Position numbers and translations under genes: made by a program. A DNA stretch of 64,000 nucleotides from contig JBLDXI010000011.1 in assembly GCA_047495785.1 (NCBI GenBank), positions 62,001-126,000 of the forward strand. The letters run 5' to 3'. The DNA is from Lepidodermella squamata. Its lineage: Eukaryota > Gastrotricha. Numbering within the stretch: position 1 is the first letter of the stretch; each line of letters opens with the position of its first letter. Positions 60,767 through 64,000 of this stretch are shown piece by piece. The notes under the pieces were generated by a model that worked only from the letters and a program-made list of their open reading frames with translations, had not been told where the DNA came from and made no database searches.

Positions 60767-60820
60767 AGGTGAAGCGGCGGCTGGTTTCGCCATTTCTTCA
60801 GAATTATTTAAACTTTTATC

Positions 60821-61887
60821 ATGGAAACTTTAGTCTTCGCCCTGCTCCTGGCAGCAGCTATTTTCGCCACTGCCTCTGCTTGCCCTGCTACAACAACATC
60901 GTGCCCGAATTCAGCCTCAGCGACGGATTCCTCTAAAACTTGCCCGAATGGCCAGGCGTGTTACACGACGACCAACCCCTGCAATTCTGGCTCGTCCTGC
61001 ACTGCAGCAGCTAACGTATGCGACTCCACCACGAACACATGCGTCGCTAAAAGCAGCGGGTCATCGAGTGGTTCGTCTTCGTCGTGTCCGAGCGACCAAA
61101 CGTGCACGCCCTCGGCCAATATCTGCGACTCAACGTCGAAAAACTGCATCGCGAAGGCAGCAACTCAGTGCCCGGATGGACAAACTTGCGGCAGCTCTGC
61201 GAGCTCTGTAAGTTTACCCAGTTTCATTTCGGAATCCATTTCTGAATTTTTGCATTACACACGTGTATCAGGCCACCTACAATTTGTGCGTAATAACCAA
61301 GACGCGGGGCGGTTCCGGAGTCTCTAAATCGAATGTCCCGTTCTGTACCGCAAACGCTGGCGCCTGCAACTCGGTTCTCAAAACAGGAACAACCGTAAGA
61401 AATGCGAGATGTAAACTGCGATTCAGCTGTATTCATCATTTATTCAGCCATCGTCTGCTGCGCAAATCACCTTCAGCTCTTTCCAGGAGTGCTGCACTGC
61501 TGCGAACGCAGGTAACTTCGGCCTGCTCTACGAGATTGTTCCTGGCTCGCCGCCTGTACTGGCTTGTATTGGCAAAGTCGACAACGGTCTGGCGTACAAA
61601 GTATCCGGAAAGGCTGATGGAACCGGATATGCGTCTTGCTTCCACTTCCCTTACACCTCAATCGACCCTGATGCGGTTGCTGTAGCTACCGGCCTGGTAT
61701 ATACCTTTAAGACTGAAACGTTTGCATTGTAGTGTCTTTTCGCTTTCAGACCACGAAACCTCCAAGTACGTACGAATCAGGAAGCTTCGCCGAATGCTGC
61801 GCGCTTCTGTCGCCGAATTCTGTCACTTATGCTGCTTACACCGCGGTTTATGGTGCTTTCTATTTTGGGCATTGCGAGAAATCGTGA
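60821..61887 (+). CDS. Secreted cysteine-rich protein with internal repeats
   Basis: 298 aa from four exons, 60821-61207, 61272-61394, 61448-61696 and 61750-61887, all joined in phase 0. Residues 1-20 are a signal peptide ending before ACPATT. Exon 1 encodes a Cys/Ser/Thr-rich low-complexity part with an imperfect repeat of pattern CxxxxxxCxxxxxxCDST(T/S)xxxCxAK, seen twice (VCDSTTNTC and ICDSTSKNC). The C-terminal half has paired-Cys motifs repeated once: SFQECCTAANAGNFG and SFAECCALLSPNSVT, followed in each copy by a Tyr- and Gly-rich stretch. Intron phase 0 at every boundary fits module duplication. No family was recognised. It is likely extracellular. Function unknown. Confidence 0.8.
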
Positions 61888-62063
61888 GACGGCAACGTAT
61901 AATACCATGAGAGAACCGTTCTTCATGATTAATAACATTATCAGACCGTGCTAAAATACCTTATTCTTTTTACCTCTGTGTTGTTACAGGCTATTTTGGA
62001 TCCAGCCAACCGTGGCTGTGATAGCCACAGTGGCTGAATCAGCTCGTGACCGAGGCAATTAAG

Positions 62064-62069
62064 AATAAA
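62064..62069 (+). terminator. Polyadenylation signal of the Cys-rich gene
   Basis: AATAAA about 177 nt after the TGA at 61885-61887, on the coding strand. Confidence 0.5.
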
Positions 62070-62291
62070 ACCTTATTCGAACTGAAACTTGAACGAAACT
62101 TGAACAGCACATAAAACGGACTAATTCTCAATTCTCAAAATTAGCAGTGAATTCCTCGGGTGGAAATTTTACAAACTTAGAAGCTAATTGCTGATTTTAT
62201 GTTCGAAAAGCACTTCGAAAATGCTGCAAAACCATTAGGACTGTATGCATAAAAGTGTTTGATGACGACAAAGCAACAAGCAACAAGAAGA

Positions 62292-62438
62292 GCAAACTTT
62301 CTGTCATTGGAGTCACATTTAGCATATAGCTGATTCCGGCCTCCGGATAGGCTTGGAAGGCCTTCACAATTCATTGCCTTCAGGAAGGAGTCCTAAGGCC
62401 GGAATCAGCTATATGTGACTCCAATGACAGAACTTTGC
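62292..62438. repeat. Foldback (inverted-repeat) element
   Basis: Left arm about 62292-62342 and right arm about 62397-62438 are reverse complements. They share GGCCGGAATCAGCTATATG and TGTGACTCCAATGACAGAA, separated in the left arm by 7 extra nt. A loop of about 54 nt lies between. It could form a long hairpin. It resembles a small foldback/MITE remnant. No target duplication was identified. Confidence 0.75.
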
Positions 62439-63015
62439 CTTTTCCGGTTGGTTAGGCGTCTTCAAAAGTTTCAGTGCTGTCCTAATAATGGTTTGTTGGC
62501 AAAGATCAACCGTGAAAAGTGGAATGGCGACTCTTTAATTGTTCAATTTTCGCAGAAAAAGGATCCATTGGAAATTGACTCGTTCTGGTTACGATCAAAA
62601 GTTATCATTTTGAAAATGGTATTTTTTTGTGAAATAACAACATAGTAACCCCGAGCTGGCCGACGGCGCGAGAACGCTCGAATGGGTCTGAACGGTAGCA
62701 CCACCTGCATTTTAGTTGCATACCTAATGCTTCTTCGACATGGGCAAGTAATGTGCTAAACAGAAGCATTTCATATTTCCGAAGATTCCTTTACTATGAT
62801 TTATAGCAACAACAGCCTGAAAAGTGCGATTTTAACAACCAAAAATGGTTTCTTTCCAATAAATAAAACAATGGGAAAATTTCTTTCAAGAAAAGAAGTG
62901 ACATTATTTAACAAATATAATTGTTGAGAGTTGAGTCGATGCGTAAAATTGCCATTATTCATTGTTCATTAGTGTTGTGTATAATTTCGAGCATTATATC
63001 ATTTATCCAACGATC
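62439..63015. other. Interval before the ankyrin gene 3' end
   Basis: About 580 bp of AT-rich DNA. An open frame of 76 codons at 62415-62645 overlaps the foldback arm and has no coding character. No gene was supported. Confidence 0.45.
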
Positions 63016-63725
63016 TCATTTGCTCTTGGCCGAAGCACTGCCGCTGCTCCCGCTGTTCAGCAGTTTCGCGACGCCGGCATGGCCGTTGTCGCTGGCGAGT
63101 TGCCCGGCGGTGAGGCCGTGTTTGTCGCGCACGGCTGGGTTGAGGCCGCGGGCGAGCAGCAGGCGCACGATCTCCTCGTTGCCGTTCTCCGCCGCCGGGA
63201 ACAACGCCGAGCATCCGTCGCTGTCCACGTGCGTCGCATCCACGCGACACTCGTCCAGCAAAAACCTGAAAAATCAAAGCGATAACATTATTTGGAAAAA
63301 ATGCTCGATTTTCAAAATAGAAGAAAAATAGAAAAAACTACATAAATTGAGAAAATTAAATATTAACAAATATATTTTCTAAAATTTGAAAAAAATTAAT
63401 TTTAATTTATTTATAAAATTGAAAATTATCCAAACTTTAACATTTTTGCTTTCAATAATTTGATATTTAGATTTTCTTCTTGAAATGATTCTGGAATGAA
63501 ATTTTTCTTTTACTTGACGACATCGACGTGGCAGCCGTTGGCGGCCGGGAACAGCGGGGTGACGCCGAATTTGTCGCTCGCACTCGCGTCGAGGCCGACC
63601 TTTTCGACGAGGTACTTGACGAGGTCGAGGTGGCCGCCCTGGCACGCGTAGAACAGCGTACTGCGGCCGTTTTCACGCTTCAGTGTCCGCAGATCGGCGC
63701 CACTCGCTGCTAACAGTTCGACAAC
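63016..63725 (-). CDS. Ankyrin-repeat protein, C-terminal exons (partial gene)
   Basis: Two exons in reading order: 63725-63514 (starting after TTTCCAG at the acceptor) and 63265-63016 (phase 2 junction, intron 248 nt). They encode about 153 residues with four ankyrin repeats. Repeat landmarks include NGRSTLFYACQGGHLDLVKYLVEKVG, shortened here to its key residues TLFYA-GHLDLVKYL, then TPLFPAA-GCHVDVVKFLL, SALFPAA-GNEEIVRLLL and TAGQLAS-GHAGVAKLL. A Ser/Ala/Lys tail ends in AKSK before the stop. The 5' exons lie in the intron direction beyond 63726 and probably outside the window, so the full length and any other domains are unknown. Ankyrin repeats are protein-interaction modules. Confidence 0.85.
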
Positions 63726-64000
63726 CTGGAAAACAGAAATTATTAAAATAGACAGTATTTTCTTGGTAGTGCCGCCTTTTCTCAACCGTACTTTTCTCAA
63801 CGTGCATTTTTCTCAACGTATTGTTTACACAACAGGTGTTCATCTCAACTACACGCGCGTGTACGAGAGGGCGAATGTGATCGGCGCGCGCGTCGTGGTT
63901 ATCACGAGTGTTTGTAATCGGATTAACAGGTGATACCCACTGCCGTATTCCACACTTCCTGAGACGTTAACAGCTCATTTAGCCAAGTATCAATATAATA
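63726..64000. other. Probable intron of the ankyrin gene
   Basis: No coding frame matches the open phase of the exon at 63725. A 12-13-nt motif TTTTCTCAAC(C)GT recurs three times at about 16-bp spacing (63777, 63792, 63808), followed by a stretch with several CGCG steps. Confidence 0.4.

Overview
The window is animal (metazoan) nuclear DNA. Two features show this. Genes on the right are split by short GT-AG introns, mostly 50-70 nt, whose reading phases match at the junctions I worked out. The families are animal-type: GABA-B-like class C receptors, a rhodopsin-type receptor, a PiT-like transporter and LAPTM-like four-pass proteins. A compact-genome invertebrate such as a nematode or tardigrade fits best. 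The species cannot be fixed from sequence alone.

Positions 1-29267 are a megasatellite: about 140 head-to-tail copies of a 173-bp monomer. A full-length Ty3/Gypsy chromovirus (8418-13420) interrupts it. This element has two identical 245-bp LTRs, a 5-bp target duplication made of satellite sequence, and one uninterrupted 1,528-residue Gag-Pol ending in a chromodomain. Two features are unusual. The primer-binding site is an 11-nt complement of the predicted 5' end of the element's own RNA, which is Tf1/sushi-type self-priming. The LTR promoter also carries near-perfect heat-shock elements (alternating GAA/TTC). The right satellite arm shows higher-order structure, with a hexamer of 1,038 bp. 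Positions 2786-7560 are full of small indels and may be poorly polished assembly.

Unique, gene-dense DNA starts abruptly at 29268. In order it holds: a secreted mucin-like/vWA protein (+, 29868-32486); a LAPTM-like four-pass protein L1 (+, 34441-36492); a PiT-like transporter without its signature aspartates (-, 36622-38628); a rhodopsin-type receptor (+, 39672-41309); a GABA-B-like receptor G1 (-, 42107-45078); two tandem pseudokinase-NHL fusions, KA (-, 46399-48601) and KB (-, 49764-51997); a second GABA-B-like receptor G2 (-, 52336-56058); a second LAPTM-like protein L2 (-, 56972-58882); a secreted Cys-rich protein (+, 60821-61887); a foldback repeat; and the 3' end of an ankyrin-repeat gene (-, 63016 onward).

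The paralogue pairs are nested in mirror order, L1-G1-KA-KB-G2-L2. The most novel parts are the pseudokinase-NHL architecture alternating with divergent class C receptors, and the heat-shock-element-bearing, self-priming chromovirus inside a satellite. Exon coordinates come from manual splice-site and phase reasoning supported by paralogue comparison, not from transcripts.
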